Shown here piece by piece: positions 49,714 through 58,691 of a stretch of 64,000 nt of DNA. This DNA comes from Ferdinandcohnia salidurans (lineage in GTDB: Bacteria; Bacillota; Bacilli; Bacillales; Bacillaceae_L), in contig NZ_JBHUEK010000018.1 of NCBI RefSeq assembly GCF_042680725.1, forward strand, positions 124,001-188,000, in the 5' to 3' direction. Both the position numbers and the translations under genes were made by a program. Numbering within the stretch: the stretch's first letter is position 1; every line of letters begins with the position of its first letter. Under the pieces are notes generated by a model. It was not told where the DNA came from. It worked only from the letters and a program-made list of their open reading frames with translations, and did no database searches.

Positions 49714-49804
49714 CTGATTATAAAAGCTTGCTTAAAGATGACGAGCTTTTGATCGCATTTAAAAAACTCTATTGAAATATTAAAATACTAGGAGGAATAA
49801 CCCG

Positions 49805-51127
49805 ATGGCTTATTTCGATTCAGTTAACAAAATTAAATATGAAGGCGCTAAATCAACGAATCCTTTTTCATTTAAATATTACAACCCAGAAGAAAAAATT
49901 AATGGCAAGACAATGGAGGAAATTCTTCGTTATTCTGTTGCATACTGGCATACATTTACCGCTGATGGAACAGACCCATTTGGTGTAGGGACTGCAATAC
50001 GTCCTTGGGATCACCTTAAGGGGTTAGACTTAGCAAAAGCTCGTGTTGAAGCATCATTTGAACTTTTTGATAAATTAGATGTTCCTTTCTTTGCGTTCCA
50101 TGATGTTGATGTTTCTCCAGAAGGAAGCACATTAAAGGAAACAAATGAAAATCTTGATGTCATTGTTGCAATGATTAAAGATTACATGAAGACTAGCAAA
50201 GTAAAATTACTCTGGAACACAGCTAATATGTTCACAAACCCACGCTATACACATGGTGCTGCAACTTCTCCAAATGCAGATGTATTTGCTTACTCTGCAG
50301 CGAAAGTGAAAAAAGGATTAGAAGTTGCTAAAGAACTTGGCGCAGAAAACTATGTATTCTGGGGTGGCCGTGAAGGTTACGAAACACTTTTAAACACAGA
50401 TATGAAGCTTGAAATGGACAACTTAGCTCGTTTCTTCCACATGGCCGTTGACTATTCGAAGGAAATCGGATTAAATGTTCCATTCTTAATTGAGCCAAAA
50501 CCAAAAGAGCCTACTAAGCACCAATATGATTTTGACGTAGCTACAGGTCTAGCATTCTTACAAAAATATGACCTAACAGATTACTTCAAGTTCAATATTG
50601 AAGCAAACCATGCAACACTTGCTGGTCATACATTTGAGCATGAGTTAAGAACAGCTCGTATTAATGGTATGCTTGGTTCAGTTGATGCAAACCAAGGGGA
50701 TACATTGCTTGGCTGGGATACAGATGAATTCCCAACAGACCTCTATACAAACACATTAGCCATGTATGAAATTCTTCAAAATGGCGGACTTGGCAAAGGT
50801 GGATTAAACTTTGATGCAAAAGTAAGAAGAGGTTCATTTGATACAGATGATCTTTTCCACGCACATATTGCAGGTATGGATGCTTTTGCAGTGGGCTTAA
50901 AAGTGGCTAACAAACTAATCGAAGATAAAGTGCTTGATAACTTTGTAGAAGAGCGCTATAGCAGTTATACGAAAGGCATTGGCTTAGATATCGTAGAAGG
51001 AAAAACCAACTTCCGTGAGCTAGAAGCATATGCACTTGGATTAACTGAAATTAAAAATACATCAGGTAGAACAGAACGCTTAAAAGCGTTAATCAACCAA
51101 TATCTACTAGAAACTTTAAATGCTTAA
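49805..51127 (+). CDS. xylA: Xylose isomerase
   Basis: 440 residues, standard length of the long class. Signature stretches: FHDVDVSPEG, VFWGGREGYETLLNTD, IEPKPKEPTKHQYDFD and GHTFEHELRTARINGMLGSVDANQGD, which carry the metal-binding Glu, Asp and His residues. It converts D-xylose to D-xylulose in the cytosol. AGGAGG precedes the ATG. A terminator follows before xylB, giving some readthrough control. Confidence 0.97.
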   Translation: MAYFDSVNKIKYEGAKSTNPFSFKYYNPEEKINGKTMEEILRYSVAYWHTFTADGTDPFGVGTAIRPWDHLKGLDLAKARVEASFELFDKLDVPFFAFHDVDVSPEGSTLKETNENLDVIVAMIKDYMKTSKVKLLWNTANMFTNPRYTHGAATSPNADVFAYSAAKVKKGLEVAKELGAENYVFWGGREGYETLLNTDMKLEMDNLARFFHMAVDYSKEIGLNVPFLIEPKPKEPTKHQYDFDVATGLAFLQKYDLTDYFKFNIEANHATLAGHTFEHELRTARINGMLGSVDANQGDTLLGWDTDEFPTDLYTNTLAMYEILQNGGLGKGGLNFDAKVRRGSFDTDDLFHAHIAGMDAFAVGLKVANKLIEDKVLDNFVEERYSSYTKGIGLDIVEGKTNFRELEAYALGLTEIKNTSGRTERLKALINQYLLETLNA

Positions 51128-51143
51128 TGAATAGAAACCAAGA

Positions 51144-51176
51144 TGTGCTGGATGTATGCTACTCCAGCACATTTTT
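51144..51176 (+). terminator. Terminator between xylA and xylB
   Basis: TGTGCTGGA pairs with TCCAGCACA over a ten-base loop, followed by five T. It would lower xylB relative to xylA. Confidence 0.78.
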
Positions 51177-51195
51177 GTAGAAAAGGATGATACGG

Positions 51196-52695
51196 ATGAA
51201 ATATGTAATCGGTGTGGACCTCGGAACAAGCGCTGTGAAAATTTTACTAGTAAATCAAAACGGTGAAGTGGCTGGTGAGGTATCGAAATCATATCCTCTT
51301 ATTATTGAAAAATCAGGTTATAGTGAACAAAATCCGGAAGAATGGGTTGAAAAGACAACTGCAGGTCTAAAAGAACTTGTTGCTGGGTTCGATGGAGACG
51401 TAAATGATATTGAAGGAATTAGTTTCTCTGGACAAATGCATGGACTCGTTTTACTAGATAAAGAAAATCAGGTGTTGAGAAACGCAATTTTATGGAATGA
51501 TACAAGAACGACAAAGCAATGTGAGAAAATCTATGAGACTTTTGGTAAGGAAAAACTATTGGAAGTAACAAAGAACCCTGCATTAGAAGGTTTTACTTTG
51601 CCGAAAATTCTATGGGTTAAAGAAAATGAGCCGCAAATATTCGAACGCTCTAATCTGTTCATGCTTCCAAAGGATTATTTACGTTATCATATTACAGGTG
51701 CCATTCACATGGAGTACTCAGATGCGGCCGGGACATTGATGTTAGATGTGGCAAAACGTGAATGGAGTCAGGAAGTATTAGAGGCATTTGGACTTGTGCC
51801 AGAATTTTGTCCACCTTTAGTGGAGTCACACGACTTTGTTGGCACGGTAATCCCTGAATTTGCTGAAGTAACAGGTCTATCTAAGGCCACTAAGGTGTTT
51901 GCTGGCGGTGCGGATAATGCTTGTGGTGCCATTGGTTCAGGAATTTTATCAGAAGGCAAAACTCTCTGTAGTATCGGAACTTCAGGTGTGGTGTTGTCTT
52001 ATGAAGAACGAAATGACCTTGATTTTGAAGGTAAGGTTCACTATTTTAATCATGGTGAAGAAAACACGTATTATACAATGGGTGTCACTCTTGCGGCAGG
52101 TTACAGCCTAAGTTGGTTCAAGGATACGTTTGCAAAAGAAGAGGCTTTTGATCAATTTTTAGAGGGTGTCGATCAAGTGCCTGCAGGCAGCAACGGTCTA
52201 CTATTTACGCCGTATATTGTGGGCGAAAGAACACCACATGCTGATTCAAATATCCGCGGTAGTTTCATTGGCATTGATACAGCCCATGAACGAAAGCATT
52301 TTGCTCGTGCAGTCCTTGAAGGAATTACATTTTCTTTAAACGAGTCGATTGAGATTTTCAGAAATAGTGGCAAAACGATAGATACAATTATTTCAATTGG
52401 CGGCGGTGCGAAAAACGAAACTTGGCTACAAATGCAGGCGGACATTTTTAACGCGAAAATAGAGAAATTAACATCTGAACAAGGTCCTGGAATGGGAGCA
52501 GCCATGCTTGCTGCATATGGCAGTGGATGGTTTGAATCATTAAAAGAATGTGCAGATACATTCCTGCAAACTTCAAAAACGTATGAACCAATTCCAGAAA
52601 ATGTGGAAGCGTATCAAAAACTATTTGCCATCTATCAACAAGTTTATACCCAAACAAAAGCACTCAACGAACAACTAAGAGCCTTTAGAAAATAA
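51196..52695 (+). CDS. xylB: Xylulokinase
   Basis: About 499 residues of the FGGY kinase family. MKYVIGVDLGTSAVKILLV is the N-terminal phosphate motif; GISFSGQMHGLVLLD, LWNDTRT, GGADNACGAIGSG and GGGAKNETWLQMQADIFN follow. It phosphorylates D-xylulose to xylulose-5-phosphate for the pentose phosphate pathway. The ATG at 51196 is nine bases after AAAAGG; an ATG at 51187 is too close. Confidence 0.95.
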   Translation: MKYVIGVDLGTSAVKILLVNQNGEVAGEVSKSYPLIIEKSGYSEQNPEEWVEKTTAGLKELVAGFDGDVNDIEGISFSGQMHGLVLLDKENQVLRNAILWNDTRTTKQCEKIYETFGKEKLLEVTKNPALEGFTLPKILWVKENEPQIFERSNLFMLPKDYLRYHITGAIHMEYSDAAGTLMLDVAKREWSQEVLEAFGLVPEFCPPLVESHDFVGTVIPEFAEVTGLSKATKVFAGGADNACGAIGSGILSEGKTLCSIGTSGVVLSYEERNDLDFEGKVHYFNHGEENTYYTMGVTLAAGYSLSWFKDTFAKEEAFDQFLEGVDQVPAGSNGLLFTPYIVGERTPHADSNIRGSFIGIDTAHERKHFARAVLEGITFSLNESIEIFRNSGKTIDTIISIGGGAKNETWLQMQADIFNAKIEKLTSEQGPGMGAAMLAAYGSGWFESLKECADTFLQTSKTYEPIPENVEAYQKLFAIYQQVYTQTKALNEQLRAFRK

Positions 52696-52696
52696 T

Positions 52697-52725
52697 GGGA
52701 CAGTGGGACAGGTCCCTTGTCCCAC
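52697..52725. repeat. GGGACA palindromic repeat, copy 17 (single unit)
   Basis: GGGACAGTGGGACAGGTCCC then TTGTCCCAC, directly after the xylB stop. It is the last copy in the window. Confidence 0.83.
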
Positions 52726-52830
52726 TTCCCAATTAAATGAAACCTATTGAAGTGTATTGACTACCAATCTAAAAACTGGAAATCGACAGGACCAACCATA
52801 ACTTTTCTAGTAGTAGGAAGGAAGTTGAAA

Positions 52831-53886
52831 ATGAAAGTTAAAAAAGAAAGTTTTGGTCAAATTGATAACCAACCTATCTTTTCATTTACACTGCTTAATG
52901 ATCACGGCATAGAAGTTTCGGCCATAAATTATGGCGGTATAATCACGAAAATCAACGTTCCGGACAAAAATGGAGTTCTTGAAAATATCGTTCTCGGCCA
53001 TGACACACTCAACGATTATATACAGGATTCCTCATTTTTGGGTGCTATCTGTGGACGTGTGGCAGGTCGAATAAAAGATGGCTCTTTCGAACTTGATGGA
53101 AATACATATAATCTAGCGAAAAATGACAATTCCAATCATCTTCATGGAGGCATAAACGGGTTTAACAAGGTTGTATGGAATGCGGAAACTCTTGAAGACG
53201 GAGTTCGTTTTTCGTATGTAAGCCCAGATGGTGAAGAAGGGTATCCAGGAAATGTAACCGTAGAAGTGATATATACGCTAAACAACGAAAACGAGCTGAC
53301 GATTCATTATGGCGCTCAATCCGATCAAAAAACGCTATTAACTCTTACCAACCATTCTTATTTTAACCTAAGCGGGGATTTGAAAAGGGATGTATTAGAC
53401 CATACCTTAACCATAAAAAGCAATCAATTTCTTGAACTGGATCATGAATTTATTCCAACAGGTCACTATTTAAATGTCGAAAATACACCATTTGATTTTA
53501 GAAATGAAAACGTTATTAAATCGGGGACAAATTCTCAGCATCCGCAAAACGTTCTTGTAGGAAATGGCTATGACGATCCGTTCATTCTCGATAATAACCA
53601 TGAAAACGAAGTTCTATTAAAGGATCCAGAAAGTGGCCGAATTTTAACGATAGAAACAGATGAACCTGCTGTTGTTGTTTACTCAGGCAATTCCCTGCAA
53701 TCTGAAGGGAATTTCCGAGGTGTTCCTTCCAGACAATACTTAGGGATATGCTTAGAGACACAGGCATTTCCTGATGCCATTCATCATTCTCACTTTCCAT
53801 CCATTACTCTCGAAAAAGGTCAGTCTTATTCTTCGGTCACTAAATATAAGTTCGGAGTAGCGGGAAAAGAGAGTTTTAATAAGTGA
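52831..53886 (+). CDS. galM: Aldose 1-epimerase (mutarotase)
   Basis: About 351 residues. Beta-sandwich with catalytic-type motifs NDNSNHLHGGINGFNKV, TLTNHSYFNLSGD and the C-terminal LGICLETQAFPDA (Glu base). It interconverts alpha and beta sugar anomers, feeding XylA. The ATG at 52831 follows AGGAAGG; the frame is open from 52747, but those residues lack a ribosome binding site. Confidence 0.92.
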   Translation: MKVKKESFGQIDNQPIFSFTLLNDHGIEVSAINYGGIITKINVPDKNGVLENIVLGHDTLNDYIQDSSFLGAICGRVAGRIKDGSFELDGNTYNLAKNDNSNHLHGGINGFNKVVWNAETLEDGVRFSYVSPDGEEGYPGNVTVEVIYTLNNENELTIHYGAQSDQKTLLTLTNHSYFNLSGDLKRDVLDHTLTIKSNQFLELDHEFIPTGHYLNVENTPFDFRNENVIKSGTNSQHPQNVLVGNGYDDPFILDNNHENEVLLKDPESGRILTIETDEPAVVVYSGNSLQSEGNFRGVPSRQYLGICLETQAFPDAIHHSHFPSITLEKGQSYSSVTKYKFGVAGKESFNK

Positions 53887-53977
53887 TCTCTGATACGAAT
53901 AGGGCATGTTTTAACCATCAAATAATGGTCAATAAGATGATATTAAAGGATAAACAATAATGAAAGGGGATGTAAAA

Positions 53978-54961
53978 ATGAATTACCGTGAATTAGGTAA
54001 CACTGGAATAAAAATTAGTGAAGTTAGCTTTGGTACTTGGGCGATCGGCGGAGCTTGGGGGAAAACGAGTGATACTGAAGCACTTAAGTCTTTGGAATTT
54101 GCAATGGATCAAGGTGTAAACTTTTTTGATACAGCCGATGTGTATGGTGACGGGCACAGTGAAGTGCTGTTGGCCAAGGCAACGAAAGGCAAGGAAGATA
54201 AGATTCATATTGCTACTAAGTTCTGCCGTCAAGGTGACATCTTTGATCCCCAAAATTACAGTTATGAACAAGTAAGTAAATATTGTGAAGACAGCCTTCG
54301 ACGTTTAAATCGAGAGGCGATTGATCTGTATCAAATTCATTGCCCGGCTACAGATATTTTACGAGATGGAAGTGTTTTTGAAGTACTCGACCGCTTGCAA
54401 CGTGAAGGGAAAATTCGTCACTATGGAGTAAGTGTAGAAACAGTTGAGGAAGGGCTTATTTGTTTGGAGAATCCAAATGTGAAGAGCCTGCAAATTATTT
54501 TTAATATGTTCCGTCAAAAGCCATTGGAAGAGTTAATTCCGGAGGCCTACAAAAAAGGAGTCGGACTACTTGTAAGATTGCCACTTGCTAGCGGGCTGCT
54601 CACTGGTAAATTTACCGCTGATCATGTCTTTGAAGAGGATGACCACCGGCGTTTTAATGAAAATGGGGAAGCATTTAATGTTGGGGAAACATTTGCCGGT
54701 CTTGGTTTTAAAAAGGGTGTTGAACTTGCGGACCAGTTAAAGTGGATTGCAACTGGACGTAACTCGATGGCAAGTGCAGCGCTACGTTGGATATTAGACC
54801 AAAGAGAAATAACAAGTATAATTCCTGGCTTTAAAAATGTAAAACAAGTTCAAAATAACCTGTCAGCGCTTGAAGAAAAGCCATTTACAAAAGAAGAAAT
54901 AGAAAAGATTCAGCGTTATTATCATGAACATGTAAAAGAGTTCATCAGAGGCGCATATTAA
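53978..54961 (+). CDS. Aldo/keto reductase
   Basis: About 327 residues, TIM barrel. The catalytic tetrad is visible as Asp and Tyr in FFDTADVYGDG, Lys in IATKFC and His in YQIHCPATD; a C-terminal NADPH-binding region holds GRNSMASAALRWIL. It may reduce xylose-derived or other aldehydes. AAGGGGA lies before the ATG at 53978. Substrate is open. Confidence 0.9.
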   Translation: MNYRELGNTGIKISEVSFGTWAIGGAWGKTSDTEALKSLEFAMDQGVNFFDTADVYGDGHSEVLLAKATKGKEDKIHIATKFCRQGDIFDPQNYSYEQVSKYCEDSLRRLNREAIDLYQIHCPATDILRDGSVFEVLDRLQREGKIRHYGVSVETVEEGLICLENPNVKSLQIIFNMFRQKPLEELIPEAYKKGVGLLVRLPLASGLLTGKFTADHVFEEDDHRRFNENGEAFNVGETFAGLGFKKGVELADQLKWIATGRNSMASAALRWILDQREITSIIPGFKNVKQVQNNLSALEEKPFTKEEIEKIQRYYHEHVKEFIRGAY

Positions 54962-54991
54962 AAGGACGAGCTTAGCCTCGTTCTTTTTTTA
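54962..54991 (+). terminator. Terminator after the aldo/keto reductase gene
   Basis: AGGACGAG pairs with CTCGTTCT, followed by seven T, starting one base after the stop. Confidence 0.8.
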
Positions 54992-55010
54992 GAGAGAGGT
55001 TGAACGATAA

Positions 55011-55127
55011 AGTGATCGATTTCAAACTGTTGAAGCAATTCGGTTGCTGGTTCAGGAATTGAAAAAACAAGGCTATCGATTTGTTACTGTTAGTGAGCTA
55101 TTAAAGGATTTTAAGAGTAGATTGTGA
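55011..55127 (+). pseudogene. Remnant of a polysaccharide deacetylase, C-terminal part only
   Basis: In one frame the strand reads FQTVEAIRLLVQELKKQG then YRFVTVSELLKDF and stops at 55127. This looks like the typical last helix and strand of NodB-type polysaccharide deacetylases. The frame is blocked by a stop at 55008 and has no start, so the catalytic part has been lost. It would fit a former acetyl-xylan or chitin deacetylase gene in this sugar cluster. Confidence 0.6.
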
Positions 55128-55176
55128 TAAAATTTTATTGAAATAATTTTGTGTTTGTCGACGTCGGAGGGATTTG

Positions 55177-55800
55177 ATGAGTAAAACAGCAAACCGAGCC
55201 TATGCGGCTACATTGTGGATTTCAAAATTCGCGTATCTAAATGTACTTTGGATTGGTTTCTCGTTAGTGGGTCTGGTTGTTTTGGGATTCTTTCCAGCAA
55301 CGGTGGCCATGTTCGCGGTAGTTCGCAAATGGTTATTGGGAGATACTGATATTCCAGTCTTTGGTACATTTTGGAGTACCTATAAAGCTGAGTTTATAAA
55401 AAGTAACGGTCTAGGGTTGATCCTCGTAGTAGTTGGAGTCTTGATTGTACTGGACTTGTTTTTTATAAGGAATTTAAGTGGAAGTTTTGTTCGTGCCATT
55501 CAAATCCCAATTTATTTGTTTATTTTTGCCGCAGTAATGACGTTGTTGTACATATTCCCAGTGTTTGTCCACTATGAACTTAAGATTGTCCATATGATTA
55601 AAAACTCATTTTTGTTAATGCTAATTAATCCACTTGAAAACGTTGTGATGGTTATTAGTTTGGTAATGGTGTTCTTTGTCGTAAAATATATCCCTGGATT
55701 GGGCTTTTTCTTCGGGGGAAGCCTATCCGCAGCAATCATCATGGCCGCATGCTACCGTACTTTTCAAAAGACGGAACGGAAGAAGGAACAGTTAGGATGA
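55177..55800 (+). CDS. YesL-family membrane protein (DUF624)
   Basis: About 207 residues with five or so membrane segments: LWISKFAYLNVLWIGFSLVGLVVLGFFPATVAMFAVVRKWL at the N-terminus is the DUF624 signature. YesL proteins accompany YesM/YesN two-component systems and sugar ABC importers, as here, although function is unknown. GGAGGG precedes the ATG at 55177. Downstream lies the hairpin array. Confidence 0.85.
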   Translation: MSKTANRAYAATLWISKFAYLNVLWIGFSLVGLVVLGFFPATVAMFAVVRKWLLGDTDIPVFGTFWSTYKAEFIKSNGLGLILVVVGVLIVLDLFFIRNLSGSFVRAIQIPIYLFIFAAVMTLLYIFPVFVHYELKIVHMIKNSFLLMLINPLENVVMVISLVMVFFVVKYIPGLGFFFGGSLSAAIIMAACYRTFQKTERKKEQLG

Positions 55801-55843
55801 TGGAAGAAGTCTTATTGTGGGTAAGAAAGTAGTTGAAGATTAC

Positions 55844-56500
55844 TGAATCCTCTTCATAGTGTCGATGAAGGGGAAAAGCAGTGTTGGCCAGATGCTGAAT
55901 CCCTTTCATGGCGTCTATGAAGGGGAAAAGAAGCGGTAGATTGATGTTGAATCCTCATCATAGTTTCGATGAAGAGGAAAAGAGGCGTTGGATTGATGTT
56001 GAATCCTCTTCATGGTGTCTATGAAGGGGAAAAGAAGCGGTAGATTGATGTTGAATCCTCTTCATAGTTTCGATGAAGAGGAAAAGAGGCAAGAAGCCGA
56101 TGCTGAATCCCTTTCATGGCGTCTATGAAGGACCAAATGAGAGTAGATTAATAGAAAAAAGGTCTTCATAAGGGTCATGAAGTCCCCAACGAATGAGGTT
56201 GTCTAAGCTAAAGTCCTTCATAAAGGTTATGAAGGACCGAAAGTGAATAGATTGATAGAAAAAGGACTTCATAAGGGTCATGAAGTCCCAAACGAATGAG
56301 GTTGTCTAAGCTAAAGTCCTTCATCAAGGTTATGAAGGACCCACCGTAACTAGAATGATAGCAAAAACGTCTTCATAGAGCCCATGAAAGCCTGAACGCA
56401 TGGAGTTACCTAAGAAAGAGTTCTTCATAGAGCCCATGAACGCCCAATTAAGATTGCTCAATAGCGTAAACTCCTTCATCCGCCTAATTCCTACCGTATT
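55844..56500. repeat. Array of 13 hairpin units with a 51-52 bp period
   Basis: Units start at 55844, 55896, 55948, 56000, 56052 and 56104 (core TGAATCC) and continue with the core TTCAT at 56165, 56217, 56268, 56320, 56372, 56424 and 56475. Each unit has a stem such as CCTCTTCAT/ATGAAGAGG, CCCTTTCAT/ATGAAGGGG, GTCCTTCAT/ATGAAGGAC or GGACTTCAT/ATGAAGTCC. Stem bases change together on both sides. The last units are degenerate. The array lies between convergent genes. Confidence 0.9.
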
Positions 56501-56528
56501 AACTCCAAACGCAAAGTCCCCCAATAAC

Positions 56529-56577
56529 AAAAAGACAGATAGGAGGATTCTGGTACAACCTTTCCTATCTGTCTTTT
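56529..56577 (-). terminator. Terminator of the sugar ABC operon (minus strand)
   Basis: AAAAGACAGATAGGA pairs with TCCTATCTGTCTTTT over an 18-base loop, with T tracts on both sides, so it may act in both directions. The other bases up to 56679 are uncoded. Confidence 0.82.
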
Positions 56578-56679
56578 ATTATTTGAATCTCCAAGCCTAT
56601 TTGCATCCATATTTCAGGCAGGCTTGCGGCATATCCCTTACGAAGGCCGCAAGCCCAATCCTTGTCCTTACTCATAACC

Positions 56680-57570
56680 TTACCCTTTCACAGACCCAGC
56701 TGCCATGCCTTCAACGATCTTATCACTTAAGAACAAGAATGCTAGTAGAATCGGCACGATACTGATAACGAGTGTTGCACCGATTGCGCCCCAGTCTGTT
56801 AAATACTGACCAACGAAGTTGTTGATTCCCACTGTTAGTGTCTTCCACTTATCAGAACTGATAAAAGTATTTACAAACACAAATTCATTCCAGTTGTAGA
56901 TCATGTTGATAATGGCGGTTGTTGATAATACAGGAACCGTCATTGGCAGCGTAATTTGGAAGAAGATTCGATGTACTGAGCATCCGTCCATAACCGCAGC
57001 TTCTTCAATTTCGCGAGGGAATGTTTTATAAAACCCTAGTAAAATCATGATAGTCAATGGCAAGTTAAATGCCGTATAGGATAATACGATTGATATTGGA
57101 TTGTCAATTAAGTTCGCACTGTTGTACATTTTAAACAGTGGAATTATAGTAGAATGTAACGGAATCATATAGGCGACTAAGAATAATCCAAGAACAGGGC
57201 CGCTTAGTTTCCAGTGCATTCGTGTTACTGCAAATGTTACAAAGCTAGCAAGAATGATTGTTAGGACAACTGATAGCACAGTAATCCAAACACTATTAAA
57301 GAAGTAGACACCGATATTTCCGGAAGTCCAAGCTTTCGTATAGTTTTCCCATTGAGGGCTTTGTGGTAAAGAGAAGGGAGACATGCCGAAAACTTCTTTA
57401 TTGGTTTTTAGGGAAAAGAACACCAACCAAACCAATGGATAGATTTGAATAATAGCAAAAGTACCTAGTAAGAGATATAGAAATCCAAATACAATTTTGT
57501 TCAAGAAGGATTTCCTTGGCTTTTGTGTGGAAAGGTTTGGTGTTACTTGTTGTGTACGAACCTCACTCAT
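56680..57570 (-). CDS. Carbohydrate ABC importer permease (AraQ/MalG type)
   Basis: 296 residues with six membrane helices and the coupling loop EEAAVMDGCSVHRIFFQITLPMTVPV. It pairs with the AraP-type permease encoded just upstream. The operon lacks an ATPase, so a shared MsmX-type protein must energise it. Last gene of the importer operon. Confidence 0.92.
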   Translation of the reverse strand: MSEVRTQQVTPNLSTQKPRKSFLNKIVFGFLYLLLGTFAIIQIYPLVWLVFFSLKTNKEVFGMSPFSLPQSPQWENYTKAWTSGNIGVYFFNSVWITVLSVVLTIILASFVTFAVTRMHWKLSGPVLGLFLVAYMIPLHSTIIPLFKMYNSANLIDNPISIVLSYTAFNLPLTIMILLGFYKTFPREIEEAAVMDGCSVHRIFFQITLPMTVPVLSTTAIINMIYNWNEFVFVNTFISSDKWKTLTVGINNFVGQYLTDWGAIGATLVISIVPILLAFLFLSDKIVEGMAAGSVKG

Positions 57571-57586
57571 TTTGATTCACTCCCCC

Positions 57587-58465
57587 TTAAAATTGAACAT
57601 CGTCTTTAGATTTCGTTAATTGTGATGTTACCCATGTCATGACAAGACAGATCACTAATAGGCCAAAGCCAATGGCACTACCGTATCCAAAGTTGTTTAG
57701 TTTGAATGCTTCTTTGTACATATATGAGGCCATAACTTCACTTGCTCCGTTTGGTCCTCCTCCGGTCATAACATAGATTAGATCGAAATATTTCAATGAA
57801 CCCACAACTGCTAGCATGATTGTTACCTTGAAAACGCCAGAGATGAGTGGAAGTTTGATTTTATAGGCAATTTGAAATGGGCTAGCCCCATCGATTTTTG
57901 CTGCTTCGATGACTTCGTCAGGAACATTTTTCAAAGCTGCATAATAGATCAAGATGTAAAATCCTGCGTACTGCCAAATGATTGGGATGAAGATTGCATA
58001 CAGTGCTACCTTAGGATCTGCTAACCAGATGGGTGTGTTTTCAACGCCGAAGAACTCAAGCAATTTGTTTGCCATACCGTTTGTTGGGTCAAAAATTTTC
58101 ATCCATAGTTGGGCAATCGCAACAGAAGATAATAGCATGGGTATTAAATAAACTTTTCGTAAAAGGTCAGAACCTTTGATTTTGCTAGCTAAAACAAGTG
58201 AAATAGCTAAATATAAAAGTAAGCTGGCTGTTGAAAAGATTGCTAGTAAAAATGAGTGCCAGGTACTCGACCAGAATAATTTATCCTGAATTAAAGTAAT
58301 GTAGTTATCTAATCCGATAAATGTCATTTCCCCAATTCCGTCCCAATCCATGAGACCGTAGTAACCTGATAAAGCAATTGGAATATAAATAAGGACTAGA
58401 ATGAGAAGTAAAGCCGGGAGTGTATAAAGGGCGATAACGAACTTATTCGACATCACAGTTTTCAT
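57587..58465 (-). CDS. Carbohydrate ABC importer permease (AraP/MalF type)
   Basis: 292 residues, six membrane helices and the coupling loop EAAKIDGASPFQIAYKIKLPLISGV. With the AraQ-type partner it forms the channel for a sugar or oligosaccharide. AAAGGGG precedes the ATG. A structured gap separates it from the binding-protein gene. Confidence 0.92.
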   Translation of the reverse strand: MKTVMSNKFVIALYTLPALLLILVLIYIPIALSGYYGLMDWDGIGEMTFIGLDNYITLIQDKLFWSSTWHSFLLAIFSTASLLLYLAISLVLASKIKGSDLLRKVYLIPMLLSSVAIAQLWMKIFDPTNGMANKLLEFFGVENTPIWLADPKVALYAIFIPIIWQYAGFYILIYYAALKNVPDEVIEAAKIDGASPFQIAYKIKLPLISGVFKVTIMLAVVGSLKYFDLIYVMTGGGPNGASEVMASYMYKEAFKLNNFGYGSAIGFGLLVICLVMTWVTSQLTKSKDDVQF

Positions 58466-58502
58466 AATGGTTTTGCCCCTTTCTTTCTATAAAGTGAAAC
58501 TT

Positions 58503-58538
58503 CAATTAGCGGGGGTTTTCTTCATCCCCCGCTAATTG
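58503..58538. repeat. Perfect 13-bp hairpin between binding-protein and permease genes
   Basis: CAATTAGCGGGGG pairs with CCCCCGCTAATTG around a ten-base loop. No T tract follows. Confidence 0.75.
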
Positions 58539-58561
58539 TTAGTTGAACCAATCGGGCTTTT

Positions 58562-58631
58562 ACGGGCAGTTATCCTCACCGAACCGTCTTGGTTCTCTAC
58601 TAAAGCTTCGAATGAGGTTCATACTGCCCGT
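58562..58631. repeat. Branched stem-loop in the same gap
   Basis: Outer stem ACGGGCAGT/ACTGCCCGT, then CCTCA/TGAGG, and inner hairpin GAACC/GGTTC. The compact three-part fold resembles a repeat element or processed RNA, only one copy here. Confidence 0.55.
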
Positions 58632-58647
58632 TAATGCGGGATAAAGA

Positions 58648-58677
58648 AGAGGGCATATTACAAGCAATATGCCCTCT
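58648..58677 (-). terminator. Stem-loop after the binding-protein gene
   Basis: AGAGGGCATATT pairs with AATATGCCCTCT around a six-base loop. The T tract on the minus strand is short, so it may act as a partial terminator or mRNA stabiliser between a highly expressed binding protein and its permeases. Confidence 0.6.
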
Positions 58678-58691
58678 CTTTTAAGCCACAA

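Noticed and set aside
55844..56500. CRISPR array
   Set aside because: The period is regular, but both stem and intervening bases are related between units, there are no unique spacers, and no cas gene is in the window.
56400..56765. 121-codon plus-strand frame
   Set aside because: It runs through hairpin units, the operon terminator and the end of the minus-strand permease; no family features.
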